Both the position numbers and the translations under genes were made by a program. A stretch of 64,000 nt of DNA from Bacilli bacterium (GTDB lineage: Bacteria; Bacillota_I; Bacilli_A; RFN20; CAG-826): contig JAFUHI010000001.1 of assembly GCA_017468925.1 (NCBI GenBank), forward strand, positions 75,655 through 139,654. Direction: 5' to 3'. The notes beneath the pieces were generated by a model. It was not told the DNA's origin and made no database searches. It saw nothing but the letters and a program-made list of their open reading frames with translations. How positions within the stretch are numbered: the stretch's first letter is position 1; the number at the start of each line of letters is the position of its first letter. Positions 20,001 to 27,971 of the stretch are shown piece by piece.

Positions 20001-20334
20001 AAGAGCCTCCATCAAGAGAGATGATGTTTAAAGCGTCTTCATTGTTTTTGCTATGGATTTTGAAATCAGCGTCATTAAATGAAGCGGTTAGACCGGTTGT
20101 GATATCATTTTGCATTTTCAAAATGAATTTATCGGTCAAAGTCATTTCATTATCAATAATAGGTGGTTCCTCATAAGTGCTGGTTTTTGAAGTGGAAGTA
20201 GATGGTTTGGAAGGAAAATCCGAATTTATCGTTTCACTTGGTATTAACGCTAAAGTGGAAATAGCACTTCCTACAAAAGTGAAGGCTCCTACGCCTACGT
20301 ATGTTAATCTTCTAGCAAACTTATTTTTTAACAT
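17014..20334 (-). CDS. very large exported protein of unknown function
   Basis: 1106 residues. The N-terminus has a basic start and a hydrophobic segment (RRLTYVGVGAFTFVGSAIS), followed by a Ser/Thr/Pro linker (SKPSTSTSKTSTYEEPP), which indicates export with either cleavage or a single anchor; there is no lipobox cysteine. The rest is beta-rich with many alternating polar/hydrophobic strands (for example MIYFDVNDS, GRLSTIDLALTMDGLF) and no recognised catalytic motif. General pattern recalls large cell-surface proteins with repeated lipid-binding or beta-sandwich folds, but this is not assigned. It starts 11 bases after the 341-frame gene with an AGGAGA ribosome binding site, so the two form an operon. 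Confidence 0.85.
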   Translation of the reverse strand: MLKNKFARRLTYVGVGAFTFVGSAISTLALIPSETINSDFPSKPSTSTSKTSTYEEPPIIDNEMTLTDKFILKMQNDITTGLTASFNDADFKIHSKNNEDALNIISLDGGSLNLIVNSLDDISIGLNLPLNYNGKEKELNLSWVDNMIYFDVNDSTSAWDLKYKIDLSPYDVTDEDGEILGRAEQGDLDFIYEDIVQAIGHDINIDFGGIAGGDTLDKMQEALGNMVSKEKENGYDFFLELPIKDVVLPICLSSDKDFTLNNVRFPAWQDGKDTPFVLNDMIEISLDVSIDIGPVNIVKPANEEAYSPLVNSLGIFNNIYPYVDSPKFGFEMDASLTHDEEARINSDGTISKEAVHETALIDLRADLDVSNMQEIIASMELGVSAYDDNETLFRQKLGLSYFGENYEETTDGKAFINISDIAKMRTSKLTMDSLIGKLKANLESDKDDASTIDQITNILAFLKDSTLLNAIKRGTYEPVVDMIAYLKNSDNKLIVGVSLAPLNIEGTIEIVIDGADNHSSGSLLTIDFQEIKLSSFTFDGTLKLASYIEPAYPDLEEYAEMSHLPGVFDQVSEIVASKQAAMSINGSIMSVGEMNANKTHQIGFEFAGNLAFDLTKKGGTGHISFVDYKEDYTQEHSVTIDIQGPENEVEDESNANSMLFTYESGSSSGKKLKGRASISALNDIIDLVKGLIGSNDKRFARYREQINSMAAGALLKSLTSGKYTSLIASSLLDSVTINENKNTFVISKDALGTSEPVVIDINFANGRLSTIDLALTMDGLFSKDGPAKEIRLSIGLNKTSLNDDELLSLSDQNLNSYTDFTSIGKLLDMVVGSALLGSSETNSLSTYHLTGSISISTNLLLKLDDTIKFDFYVAVDGRSVDLYGVITMPVIVGLNGSYATLLSSKRTTTLYYQTSNDNLDGTVWITRDADYLGWSHDNTEKNAPKKVRGSDFRNNLLSWVGGYMMGFNNNSSIKELLEGTAKKDEAAQPIHFEDCLNTFSFDPSTYVWTIGLNVGELAHNDTLKDANVTLKANKDMRTLSELSATLNLELINVIKLEAAIDATLDNIKNNVYTDCWTNSSAKTAYTNYITSHANDEWSPASAAFDK

Positions 20335-20345
20335 AATAATTCTCC

Positions 20346-21320
20346 TTAAAAAGATTCTGGATATTCGATGACATCGTTTAGCTCAGGAATTTTGAAGTCG
20401 CCATCAGTCTCAAATTTAATAGACATTGTCGCTTCCAAATCGCTTCCAAGAACCGCAGAAGTCTTTGCGTAATATTTTTCTTTTACATGCATGAATTTGA
20501 TTTCCAAAGAGGAATCAAGTTCGAATGTGAGATGAACATATTCAAAAATAGGGTATTGATATAGGTTCGATATACCCTTCATCTGTTTGACGTAATTCTT
20601 AACGCCATAAAGATTGTCTAACTCTAGCTCAACTTTATAGCCATCTTCGACCTTGGTCATTGAAGTGGGGATGCCGCTGTTTTTGTTTTTCCTATTCAAC
20701 GCACCATCTTTGATAACGGTGTTTTCATTTATATAGTAAATGCAGGGATTGGAGACGTTTCTGCCAAGGAATTCGGCATATTCTTCATTGGAGATGGTGA
20801 CGCCCTTTGAATTTGCGAAGTCGCCCTCGGATGGATTTCCTTCATAAGGTGTGCCAGTGAAATAGTATGTGGTGGAATCGCCTTCTTGGTACATACGATC
20901 ATGGATTGCGACAACGCTACTCTTCGACTTAGATTCTTCGAAAAATCTAGCTCCCTCTCTTATGGACATCGCCCAGATGTTTTGTCTGACACCAATTGTG
21001 GCAACGCTCAAACCAAGAGAAGTGACTCTAGAATTCTCATGTAAGTCAAAAAGATATAGAGAAAGGTTTGCAAGTTCTTGCTCGGAGAAAACGGTGGTGA
21101 AGTCATCCGTTTTGTCCTTTATTGCTTTATATCTATCAAAAAGAGAATCAGAGTCAGTCATTTCAACGCTTGCTAAATTGGCATACGCATCATCGCCGAC
21201 GTCTTTTTTGAATAAGCCCAAGCCGTGAATGGTAAGTCCTGCCCCGATTCCTAGCCCGATGCATACCGAGCCGATTATTGATAGGGTTATTATTGTTGTT
21301 TTCTTTGTGGGTTCTTTCAT
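20346..21320 (-). CDS. membrane-anchored extracytoplasmic protein, unknown
   Basis: 324 residues from ATG 21320 (MKEPTKKTTIITLSI). One N-terminal transmembrane helix (about residues 9-31, IITLSIIGSVCIGLGIGAGL) precedes a long soluble domain with no family I recognise; it has mixed alpha/beta character and a motif-poor sequence. The frame continues 17 codons upstream but that extension is low-quality and the internal ATG puts the helix at the N-terminus. It is the first gene of an operon with the 1106-residue exported protein. Confidence 0.75.
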   Translation of the reverse strand: MKEPTKKTTIITLSIIGSVCIGLGIGAGLTIHGLGLFKKDVGDDAYANLASVEMTDSDSLFDRYKAIKDKTDDFTTVFSEQELANLSLYLFDLHENSRVTSLGLSVATIGVRQNIWAMSIREGARFFEESKSKSSVVAIHDRMYQEGDSTTYYFTGTPYEGNPSEGDFANSKGVTISNEEYAEFLGRNVSNPCIYYINENTVIKDGALNRKNKNSGIPTSMTKVEDGYKVELELDNLYGVKNYVKQMKGISNLYQYPIFEYVHLTFELDSSLEIKFMHVKEKYYAKTSAVLGSDLEATMSIKFETDGDFKIPELNDVIEYPESF

Positions 21321-21538
21321 TTTCTCTATTTTCCCAACAAATAATATATTTATTTGGCAAACAAAAGGCACTCTACTCTTATATATGCGTATCGTAGAAT
21401 TTGACTCTCGAGTTAGTAGAATTTGTTTTATTCGATGAAACCAATGTTAAATTTTATAAATGTAAAGAAAGTTTGTGTCACAGTAGATAAAAAATTTAAC
21501 AAAAAAGATTTATTTTTGCGGGGTTTTTAAAACAAAAA

Positions 21539-21559
21539 CCAGGTGTTCGTCACACCTGG
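21539..21559 (-). terminator. rpsD terminator
   Basis: CCAGGTGT/ACACCTGG stem with a TCGTC loop; read on the minus strand it is followed by TTTTTGTTTT, a good intrinsic terminator for rpsD. Confidence 0.8.
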
Positions 21560-21584
21560 CTTAGCTACTATGTTCAGCCTTAGA

Positions 21585-22193
21585 TTAGAGCTTTCTGTTG
21601 TAGTATTCAATAATCTGGGCTTCGTCGATATCTTTTGGAAGCTCGTTTCTTTCCGGCATACGTTGGAATGTTCCTTGATATTTTTCAACATCGACGGTGA
21701 CGTAGGCTGGGATGTTTGGCTTGCCTTCAAGAGATTCTTTGATGACCTTCAAAGGTGAATCGGCTTTCAAAGCAATGACGTCATTAACTTTGCAGAGATA
21801 AGATGGGATATCAACCTTCTTGCCATTGACTGTGAAGTGTCCGTGATTGACGAGTTGTCTAGCTTGGGCACGAGTCCTAGCAAATCCCATTCTGTAGACA
21901 AGATTGTCCAAACGGGATTCGAGCAAGCGGAAGAAGGCGGTACCAGTAACTGTGGTGGTATCTTTTTTGGCGATTATGAATAGACGTCTGAATTGTCTTT
22001 CATTAACACCATAAAGCTCTCTTAGTTTCTGCTTTTCAATGAGCTGTGAGCCGTACTCAGATGGTTTTCTCTTACGATCCTGACCATGTTGACCAGGACC
22101 ATAAGGCCTTTTCTTGGTTTCATCACCTGTCTCTAAAAGAGAAAAATTAAAACGGCGCGATTGCTTCCATTTTGATCCAGTGTACCTTGACAT
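21585..22193 (-). CDS. rpsD: 30S ribosomal protein S4
   Basis: 202 residues, standard bacterial S4: N-terminal MSRYTGSKWKQSRR, the family stretch YGVNERQFRRLF, and an S4 RNA-binding domain (LESRLDNLVYRMGFARTR ... VNHGHFTVNGK). No zinc-binding cysteine cluster is seen at the N-terminus. It has its own promoter and a leader of about 150 bases with strong structure, consistent with autoregulation by S4 as in other Firmicutes. Confidence 0.97.
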   Translation of the reverse strand: MSRYTGSKWKQSRRFNFSLLETGDETKKRPYGPGQHGQDRKRKPSEYGSQLIEKQKLRELYGVNERQFRRLFIIAKKDTTTVTGTAFFRLLESRLDNLVYRMGFARTRAQARQLVNHGHFTVNGKKVDIPSYLCKVNDVIALKADSPLKVIKESLEGKPNIPAYVTVDVEKYQGTFQRMPERNELPKDIDEAQIIEYYNRKL

Positions 22194-22346
22194 ATGTTTC
22201 CTTCCTTTCTTTGCCTAAACAAAGTCCGGGGCCATTCCCACATTCCGGGTGTCAGCGATTTCGGTCTTGTAGCTGAAGACTTACTTGAATTATTCAGTTG
22301 CTGACGTCAGTCGAATGCGTAATTGCCTGCTGCCTTATTTACGCGA
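22194..22346 (-). promoter_or_regulatory. structured rpsD leader, probable S4 autoregulatory element
   Basis: Between the rpsD promoter and start codon, the transcript can form an outer stem GTCAGC/GCTGAC (22305-22310 with 22251-22256) enclosing CTGAA/TTCAG, plus a CCGG/CCGG hairpin (22226-22247) nearer the start and a TTAC/GTAA hairpin at the 5' end. Bacillus rpsD is known to be repressed by S4 binding its leader; the assignment here is by position and structure, not by consensus match. Confidence 0.6.
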
Positions 22347-22351
22347 GTAAG

Positions 22352-22380
22352 AATATACATTATTTTATGGATACAGTCAA
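22352..22380 (-). promoter_or_regulatory. rpsD promoter
   Basis: Minus strand: TTGACT (22375-22380), 17-base spacer, TATATT (22352-22357). Strong match to the housekeeping consensus. Confidence 0.85.
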
Positions 22381-22484
22381 ACTATTTTCATTTCTTAGAT
22401 GAAATTTCCTTTAATTCGCGTTTTATTCACTCAAAATTATTAGAATTTTGCCTGTTTTTCATGATAAATAAGAAAAATATTTTT

Positions 22485-22510
22485 TTGATTATAATCAAAT
22501 CGCATATAAT
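22485..22510 (+). promoter_or_regulatory. ezrA promoter
   Basis: TATAAT at 22505-22510, with TTGATT at 22485-22490 (short 14-base spacer) or a weaker TTTTTG at the normal distance. The start codon is 18 bases past the -10 and no ribosome binding site is visible, giving a very short leader. Confidence 0.5.
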
Positions 22511-22528
22511 CGTGTTATCATTATTCAT

Positions 22529-24268
22529 ATGCTTAGATATCCTCTCATCACCACACTTGATTCATTGCCTCCACACATAATCATTATCATTGCTGCTTCA
22601 GCAGTGGTTCTTTTGGCACTTTTTATCGCTCTATATCTTCTTTTTATTAGGAAAAACTCATATAAGAGGAAGGTCAATGATTTAGCGGGCAGATATGAGA
22701 ACATGCATTCCACTTTAATCGGAAGCGATTATCAACTCATCAAGAAATTGGAATTGATATCTGGCACCAACATAATGTACGCCAACGTCCTTCCTAAATG
22801 GAGAAAGAATTTCGATGAGATACAGGGACTAATCGATGCCGATTGCATCAGGTATATAAATGAAGCCAAGGATCTTTTGGCGGATAAAAAATGGAAAGAA
22901 TTGAAAGCGATTCTCCCTGATGTTAAGAAGGCTGCCGATAGATACGAAGATGAATTGAACAAACTTGATCAAGGCTTGAAACTCGTATTCAAACCAGAGA
23001 CCGACGCCAATGAAAAGGTCCACGAAATCAAAGCGGCTTTTAGGGCGATGAAGAGTGATTTTTATTCCAAACAAAACGATTTATCTTTGGTAAACGCCAC
23101 TTTCACCTCTTTATTTAACAAACTAGAAAACAAGTTGCAGAATGCTGATAGAGAAATAGCTAATGGCCATTACGATACTGCATTAAATATATTAAGCGAT
23201 GAAGTTGAGCCACCTTTGGTTGAGATGACAAAAGACTTGATTCCTTTGCCAAAAATATGTGTTTTGATTCAAACTCTCATCCCAAAAAAACTCGAACAAT
23301 TGTCTCAAAAATATAATGAGATGATCGCCGCTAATTATGTGTTAAAACACATTATGGTCGCTGACGATATTTTGGTTATTGAATCTCAATTAAGCGATAT
23401 TTCAAACAAAGTCAAAGTTCTTAATTTAGTTGGTGTCCAAGAGGAAATTGATAAGATATCCAACACGATTGATTTCTTATCGGCGAGATTTGAAGAAGAA
23501 GTAGAGGCACGGCATGAATTCGAAAAGAAAAAGGATGAGGTGTTCAAAATTGAAGCGGAACTCCAAAGAGAGCAAATCAATTTGAATCACAATATGCCTG
23601 ATCTTAAAAAGATATATTCCTTCACCCCTGATGACCAAGCCTTGATAAGCGCCATAACTGTTCATGTTGCAAAATGCGCCAGATTGAAAAGAGAAGTTGA
23701 GACTTCAATCAATCAAACTAGTCTCCAGCCATATTCCGTTGTTATTAAGAAAGTGCATGAGCTAGAAGAGGAAATCAAAGCCTCTGGTCAAGCCATAGAT
23801 AATTTGAAAAAGCATGTTGCTTCATTCAAGGAATCTGCCGAGAAATCTTATAAAGCAGTGGCTTTCTACTACGCCAAAGCAAGAGATTATGAATCAAAAA
23901 TCAATTCAATCGGCAATGATAAAGTCATCGCTGGGTTCGATGAGGCTTTTAAAGAAATCTATGAAACAATTGATGAATTAAGTGCCAAAACAAAGATTAC
24001 TCCAATCGATATAAGAGCCTGTGCAACTCTAACACAAAGCCTAGAAGAAACGGCAAACGAAACCTTTACCTTAATTGATAAATTATACGAAGACAAAAAA
24101 GAAGCAGAGGAGAATATCCTTTTAGCCAATCGAGTAAGAAGCCAATCCTCTGTAGTGAGAACAATTTTAGAGCAAGCCGAAAACTTCTTTGAAGAAGGGT
24201 CATACGAAGAAGCCAAAGCCGCCTCCTCAAGCGCCATAGAGCAAGCCAGAAACAATGATCTACTTTGA
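22529..24268 (+). CDS. ezrA: EzrA-like septation ring formation regulator
   Basis: 579 residues. One N-terminal transmembrane helix (about residues 16-40, IIIIIAASAVVLLALFIALY) followed by a long, charged, mainly helical region with spectrin-like coiled-coil character, as in EzrA, the membrane-anchored inhibitor of FtsZ ring assembly. Length matches EzrA. Context supports it: rpsD is upstream and a NifS-like desulfurase and thiI follow, the same neighbourhood as ezrA-nifZ-thiI of Bacillus. It overlaps the desulfurase gene by 14 bases. Cell-division role is by family and synteny. Confidence 0.85.
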   Translation: MLRYPLITTLDSLPPHIIIIIAASAVVLLALFIALYLLFIRKNSYKRKVNDLAGRYENMHSTLIGSDYQLIKKLELISGTNIMYANVLPKWRKNFDEIQGLIDADCIRYINEAKDLLADKKWKELKAILPDVKKAADRYEDELNKLDQGLKLVFKPETDANEKVHEIKAAFRAMKSDFYSKQNDLSLVNATFTSLFNKLENKLQNADREIANGHYDTALNILSDEVEPPLVEMTKDLIPLPKICVLIQTLIPKKLEQLSQKYNEMIAANYVLKHIMVADDILVIESQLSDISNKVKVLNLVGVQEEIDKISNTIDFLSARFEEEVEARHEFEKKKDEVFKIEAELQREQINLNHNMPDLKKIYSFTPDDQALISAITVHVAKCARLKREVETSINQTSLQPYSVVIKKVHELEEEIKASGQAIDNLKKHVASFKESAEKSYKAVAFYYAKARDYESKINSIGNDKVIAGFDEAFKEIYETIDELSAKTKITPIDIRACATLTQSLEETANETFTLIDKLYEDKKEAEENILLANRVRSQSSVVRTILEQAENFFEEGSYEEAKAASSSAIEQARNNDLL

Positions 24269-25385
24269 TAACGCCGCCACATCAAAACCATATGTAGAAG
24301 CGGTTGAGGCTTTTGTTGATGTCAATAAGAATAATTTCGGCAATCCCATATCAAATCATGGATATGGTCGCAAAGCTGAAAGAATATTAGAAAAATCAAG
24401 AGAATCGATGCTTAATTTACTTTCTTTAAGCTCGTCTTTTAATTTGCTTTTCACATCTGGCGCCAGCGAAAGCAACAACATCGCCATCAAAGGAATTGCT
24501 AAGAAATATAAAAACAGAGGCAATAAAATCATTTCTTCTATCGCTGAGCATTCATCCGTTATAAACACTCTAGAAAAATTAAAAGAAGAAGGATTTGAAG
24601 TTATCTATCTTCCGATTAATGCCCTAGGATATGTCGATCCAAAGGATTTAGAAAAAGCGATTGATGATAAAACGATACTTGTTTCGATAATGTCTTCGAA
24701 TAATGAGATAGGTTCAATATCTCCTTTAGATGAATATTCAAAGATAATCAAGAAATATCCTAAATGCTTCTTCCATAGCGATATCACCCAGTCACTAGGC
24801 AAAATTAAAATGGATTATGGCTGCTGCGACTTATTATCATTCAGCTCCCATAAATTTGGTGGAGTAAAGGGAACTGGTGGCCTTGTTTTCAAAAAGAATA
24901 TTTCCTTTGAACCGATTGAAAATGGCGGCGAGCAAGAATATGGGTTTAGACCAGGCACAGTGAATGTAGCAGGTATCAAAGCCATGGAAGTCGCTTTGAA
25001 AAAATCGCTCTCAAATTTGGATGATAATCTATCTAAGATTTCAAAATTAAACCTTCTTTTGCGGGGATTTTTGGAAAATAATCCGCAATTTGCAGTTAAT
25101 TCACCACTCAATTCTAATCCATATATCTTCTCTTTCTCGACTTTGAAAAAGAAAGCCAGTGTTGTGGTTGAGGCTCTTTCCAATAAAGAGATATATGTAT
25201 CAAGTGTTTCTGCATGCAACAGCAAGAAAGAACCATTTTCTTATGTTGTCTATGCTTTGACTAACGACAAAGAAATATCCGCGAATACAATTAGAGTTTC
25301 TTTTTCTCCTGAATCAAGTGAAGAAGAGGTTAATGAATTCGTCAATGCGTTAAAACAAATAATCGTAGAGGTGAAAGACAGATGA
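24255..25385 (+). CDS. cysteine desulfurase, NifS/IscS family
   Basis: 376 residues. PLP-dependent enzyme that removes sulfur from cysteine. The N-terminal IYFDNAATSKP, the GASESNN substrate motif, the HSDITQSLGK segment and the PLP lysine in SFSSHKFGGVKGTGGL are intact; the persulfide cysteine is in VSSVSACNSKKEP. As in Bacillus NifZ, it is paired with thiI, so it probably supplies sulfur for 4-thiouridine in tRNA and possibly thiamine rather than acting as the main Fe-S cluster donor. It overlaps both neighbours. Confidence 0.92.
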   Translation: MIYFDNAATSKPYVEAVEAFVDVNKNNFGNPISNHGYGRKAERILEKSRESMLNLLSLSSSFNLLFTSGASESNNIAIKGIAKKYKNRGNKIISSIAEHSSVINTLEKLKEEGFEVIYLPINALGYVDPKDLEKAIDDKTILVSIMSSNNEIGSISPLDEYSKIIKKYPKCFFHSDITQSLGKIKMDYGCCDLLSFSSHKFGGVKGTGGLVFKKNISFEPIENGGEQEYGFRPGTVNVAGIKAMEVALKKSLSNLDDNLSKISKLNLLLRGFLENNPQFAVNSPLNSNPYIFSFSTLKKKASVVVEALSNKEIYVSSVSACNSKKEPFSYVVYALTNDKEISANTIRVSFSPESSEEEVNEFVNALKQIIVEVKDR

Positions 25386-26551
25386 ACGATAGATATATAA
25401 TGATCCACTATGGCGAACTTGGCACAAAGGGAAATAACAAAAAAGCCTTTGTGGCCCAATTAAACAAAAACATCCGTCACGCCTTGAAGAATTTCGATGT
25501 GAATGTGACTTATGACCATGACCATACTTTCGTGGATTTTTCTGGTGAGGCGGAACCAATAATATCTCGCTTGAAAGATGTTTCTGGCATTCAAAGAATA
25601 TCACTTGTCTATAAACTCCCTAGAGATTTGGAAATCTTAAAACAAAAATCTCTTGAATTGATAAAAGAAGCTGAGGGCAAAACATTTAAGGTTGAAGCGA
25701 AAAGAACAGATAAAACCTATCCTCTTTCTTCTCCAGAAATCGAAAGGGCTATTGCCTCAATCATTTTAAAAAACACTTCATTCAAAGTGGATGTCCATAA
25801 TCCGGATATCAAAGTGTTCGTCCAAATGAGAAACGACGCTTCATACGTTTATCTAAATACGGTTAGTGGGGCAGGGGGTTACCCTTTGGGGATGAATGGT
25901 AAGGTCTTGATGCTATTATCGGGAGGGATTGATTCCCCTGTAGCGTCATACCTTCTATTAAGAAGAGGCATCAAAATAGAATGTCTCCATTTTGCTTCTC
26001 CTCCTTATACATCCACCGCGGTGATAGACAAGTTAGAGGATATAATCGGAAAGCTTTCGTATTATCAAGAGGACATTAAACTCCACATTGTTCCATTCAC
26101 AAAGCTCCAAGAAGAGATATATAACCATGTGGATGAGCCTTATTGCATAACGATAATGAGAAGAATGATGGTTAGAATCGCTTCAATATATGCAAAAAAG
26201 ACCAACTGTTTAGCAATAGCGACCGGCGAAAGCGTAGGCCAAGTCGCCAGCCAAACATTGAATTCGATACAAGTTATTAATTCTGTGACCAATTTCCCGA
26301 TACTTAGACCTTTGTGCACCTTAGATAAATTAGATATCATAAAAATCTCTAAGCAAATTGGGACTTATGACATATCCATAAGGCCGCATGAGGATTGCTG
26401 CACGATCTTCGCGCCTAAAAAACCCAAAACCAAACCAAAAGAAGAAGAATGTCTCTATTATGAGAAGCGTTTTGATTATGAAACGTTTGTGAATGAATGC
26501 GTTGAAAACATCGAGACCATTCAATTCAAATCTGGAGAAAAAGTCGAATAA
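25382..26551 (+). CDS. thiI: tRNA 4-thiouridine synthase
   Basis: 389 residues. N-terminal THUMP RNA-binding domain followed by a PP-loop ATPase domain with LLSGGIDSPVASYLLLRRG. It lacks the C-terminal rhodanese domain of E. coli ThiI, as is usual in Firmicutes, where sulfur comes from the partner desulfurase encoded just upstream (4-base ATGA overlap). The protein ends soon after an HEDCCTIFAPKKPK stretch. Confidence 0.94.
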   Translation: MNDRYIMIHYGELGTKGNNKKAFVAQLNKNIRHALKNFDVNVTYDHDHTFVDFSGEAEPIISRLKDVSGIQRISLVYKLPRDLEILKQKSLELIKEAEGKTFKVEAKRTDKTYPLSSPEIERAIASIILKNTSFKVDVHNPDIKVFVQMRNDASYVYLNTVSGAGGYPLGMNGKVLMLLSGGIDSPVASYLLLRRGIKIECLHFASPPYTSTAVIDKLEDIIGKLSYYQEDIKLHIVPFTKLQEEIYNHVDEPYCITIMRRMMVRIASIYAKKTNCLAIATGESVGQVASQTLNSIQVINSVTNFPILRPLCTLDKLDIIKISKQIGTYDISIRPHEDCCTIFAPKKPKTKPKEEECLYYEKRFDYETFVNECVENIETIQFKSGEKVE

Positions 26552-26552
26552 A

Positions 26553-26574
26553 AAACAGGCCTTTCGACCTGTTT
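26553..26574. terminator. bidirectional terminator thiI/rplT
   Basis: AAACAGG/CCTGTTT stem (26553-26559 with 26568-26574) with a CCTTTCGA-type loop, between convergent thiI and rplT. Confidence 0.7.
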
Positions 26575-26590
26575 GATTGGTTAGATTTCC

Positions 26591-26959
26591 TTAAGCTTTT
26601 TTAGCGATTTCGCAAAGCTCTGTGAAGGCTTTTTCATCGTTTATTGCCATTTCGGAAAGCATTTTTCTATTCAAACCCTCTCCGTTCGGTCCGATGACAC
26701 CGGCTTTCTTTAACCCATTCATGAATTTTGAATAGGAGATACCGTTTAATCTGCATCCGGCATTGATACGCTTAATCCATAATTTGCGGAAATCGGATTT
26801 GCGATCTCTGCGGCTGATGTAAGCATATTGATAAGAATGGAGAACCTGCTCTTTAGCGGTCTTGAAGAGAAGATGCTTTGAGCCAAAATAACCTTCGGCT
26901 GCTTTTAATATCTTCTTACGTGATTTTCTGGTGACTGTTCCACCTTTAACTCTTGCCAT
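26591..26959 (-). CDS. rplT: 50S ribosomal protein L20
   Basis: 122 residues. Standard L20: [38 protein letters not shown] and [16 protein letters not shown]20 is also the regulator of this operon in Firmicutes, binding the infC leader to promote premature termination. Last gene of infC-rpmI-rplT; an AGGAGG-type site precedes the ATG. Confidence 0.97.
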   Translation of the reverse strand: MARVKGGTVTRKSRKKILKAAEGYFGSKHLLFKTAKEQVLHSYQYAYISRRDRKSDFRKLWIKRINAGCRLNGISYSKFMNGLKKAGVIGPNGEGLNRKMLSEMAINDEKAFTELCEIAKKA

Positions 26960-26973
26960 TGCTCGTGTCCTCC

Positions 26974-27177
26974 TTATTTAGCGTTGAAGTCGATCATATC
27001 GCGGATACGCTTGTAATCGGTCTTGTCAACCCAACCGTATTGAGCGAGATGCTTCTTTTGTTTGCGTGTTTTGTTTGGGGCCAAATGTCCCATATAAGCG
27101 TGTTTTCTTTTGATTCTTCCAGAACCAGTGACTTTGATACGCTTCATCAAAGTGCGACTTGATTTCATCTTTGGCAT
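26974..27177 (-). CDS. rpmI: 50S ribosomal protein L35
   Basis: 67 residues, [20 protein letters not shown] with the basic [15 protein letters not shown] core of L35. Sits between infC and rplT with short gaps (11 and 14 bases) and a clear AGGAGG ribosome binding site. Confidence 0.96.
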   Translation of the reverse strand: MPKMKSSRTLMKRIKVTGSGRIKRKHAYMGHLAPNKTRKQKKHLAQYGWVDKTDYKRIRDMIDFNAK

Positions 27178-27188
27178 GATGCTTCCTC

Positions 27189-27743
27189 CTATTGCTTCTT
27201 CTTTTTTGGTGCCAGTATGCTGTTATACCATTTGCCTTCCCAATAAGGCGGTTTGTCGACTTGTGATATATCAGCAAGCAAGTTAACGAATCTTTGCATT
27301 AATTCCTCGCCCAATTCCTGGTGTGACATCTGTCTTCCGCGGAAGACGACGCAGACCTGAACTCGATCTCCATGCTCTAAGAACCCTCTGGCGTGACGTG
27401 CTTTTGTTTCCAAATCATGCTGTCCGATTTGCGGGGTCAATTGAACTTGCTTTAGTTCGGCGTTGTGCTGGCTTTTTCTCTTTTCCTTTTCGGCTTTCTG
27501 CTTTTCGAAGCGGTATTTGCCGTAGTTAAGGATTTTGCACACTGGTGGATTAGCGTTTGGGGCGACGCAGAAGAGGTCGAGATCGTAACGCGCTGCTAAT
27601 TCGTTAGCGGCTTTAGAACTCATTTTGCCCAATTGCTCACCTTCAGGGCCGATTACAAGAACTTCCGGATAACGGATGTTCTCATTGATGGGGTCGTTTT
27701 TCTTTTCTGGACGACGATTGTCTCTTGGATTGAAATTTGCTAT
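27189..27743 (-). CDS. infC: translation initiation factor IF-3, probable AUA start
   Basis: 184 residues counted from an ATA codon at 27743. IF-3 landmarks are the N-terminal NDPINENIRYPEVLVIG, the linker rich in Lys/Glu, and the C-terminal domain with LTPQIGQHDLETK and GDRVQVCVVFRGRQM. No ATG, GTG or TTG lies in frame between the ribosome binding site AGGAGG (27753-27758) and the conserved N-terminal domain; the only alternative, a GTG further upstream, falls inside the attenuator hairpin. ATA is 9 bases after AGGAGG. E. coli infC uses AUU, and IF-3 discriminates against such codons, giving autoregulation. Confidence 0.93.
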   Translation of the reverse strand: MANFNPRDNRRPEKKNDPINENIRYPEVLVIGPEGEQLGKMSSKAANELAARYDLDLFCVAPNANPPVCKILNYGKYRFEKQKAEKEKRKSQHNAELKQVQLTPQIGQHDLETKARHARGFLEHGDRVQVCVVFRGRQMSHQELGEELMQRFVNLLADISQVDKPPYWEGKWYNSILAPKKKKQ

Positions 27744-27887
27744 GGTTCGTTTCCTCCTATTTCGATAAAAAATAGTGCGGCAATTCCGCACCACTGACTC
27801 TCAAGATATTTTAATCTTTTGGTAGCCTTTGCCAATCACCCTAAGCGATCTGGCGAGTTCGTGCGAACTGCTTTCTATCTATCGACG
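27744..27887 (-). promoter_or_regulatory. L20-type leader with attenuator in front of infC
   Basis: About 144 bases of leader. Near the 5' end is an AGTTC/GAACT hairpin; near the 3' end a GTGCGG/CCGCAC stem (27775-27791) with a five-base loop is followed on the minus strand by TATTTTTTATC, an intrinsic terminator ahead of the infC ribosome binding site. Architecture and genes match the L20 leader of Firmicutes, in which L20 stabilises the terminating fold. Confidence 0.75.
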
Positions 27888-27893
27888 TCAATT

Positions 27894-27921
27894 ATTATCC
27901 ACGTATTTTTCATTTCGTCAA
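27894..27921 (-). promoter_or_regulatory. infC operon promoter
   Basis: Minus strand: TTGACG (27916-27921), 16-base spacer, GATAAT (27894-27899). Confidence 0.7.
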
Positions 27922-27954
27922 CAATATTTTGCGCACACGCATATATAAATAATT

Positions 27955-27963
27955 TGATATAAT
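27955..27963 (+). promoter_or_regulatory. ABC transporter promoter, extended -10, leaderless geometry
   Basis: TG-A-TATAAT at 27955-27963. Only 8 bases separate it from the ATG at 27972, so transcription should begin at or beside the start codon; no ribosome binding site exists. Confidence 0.65.
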
Positions 27964-27971
27964 TGTGGGCA

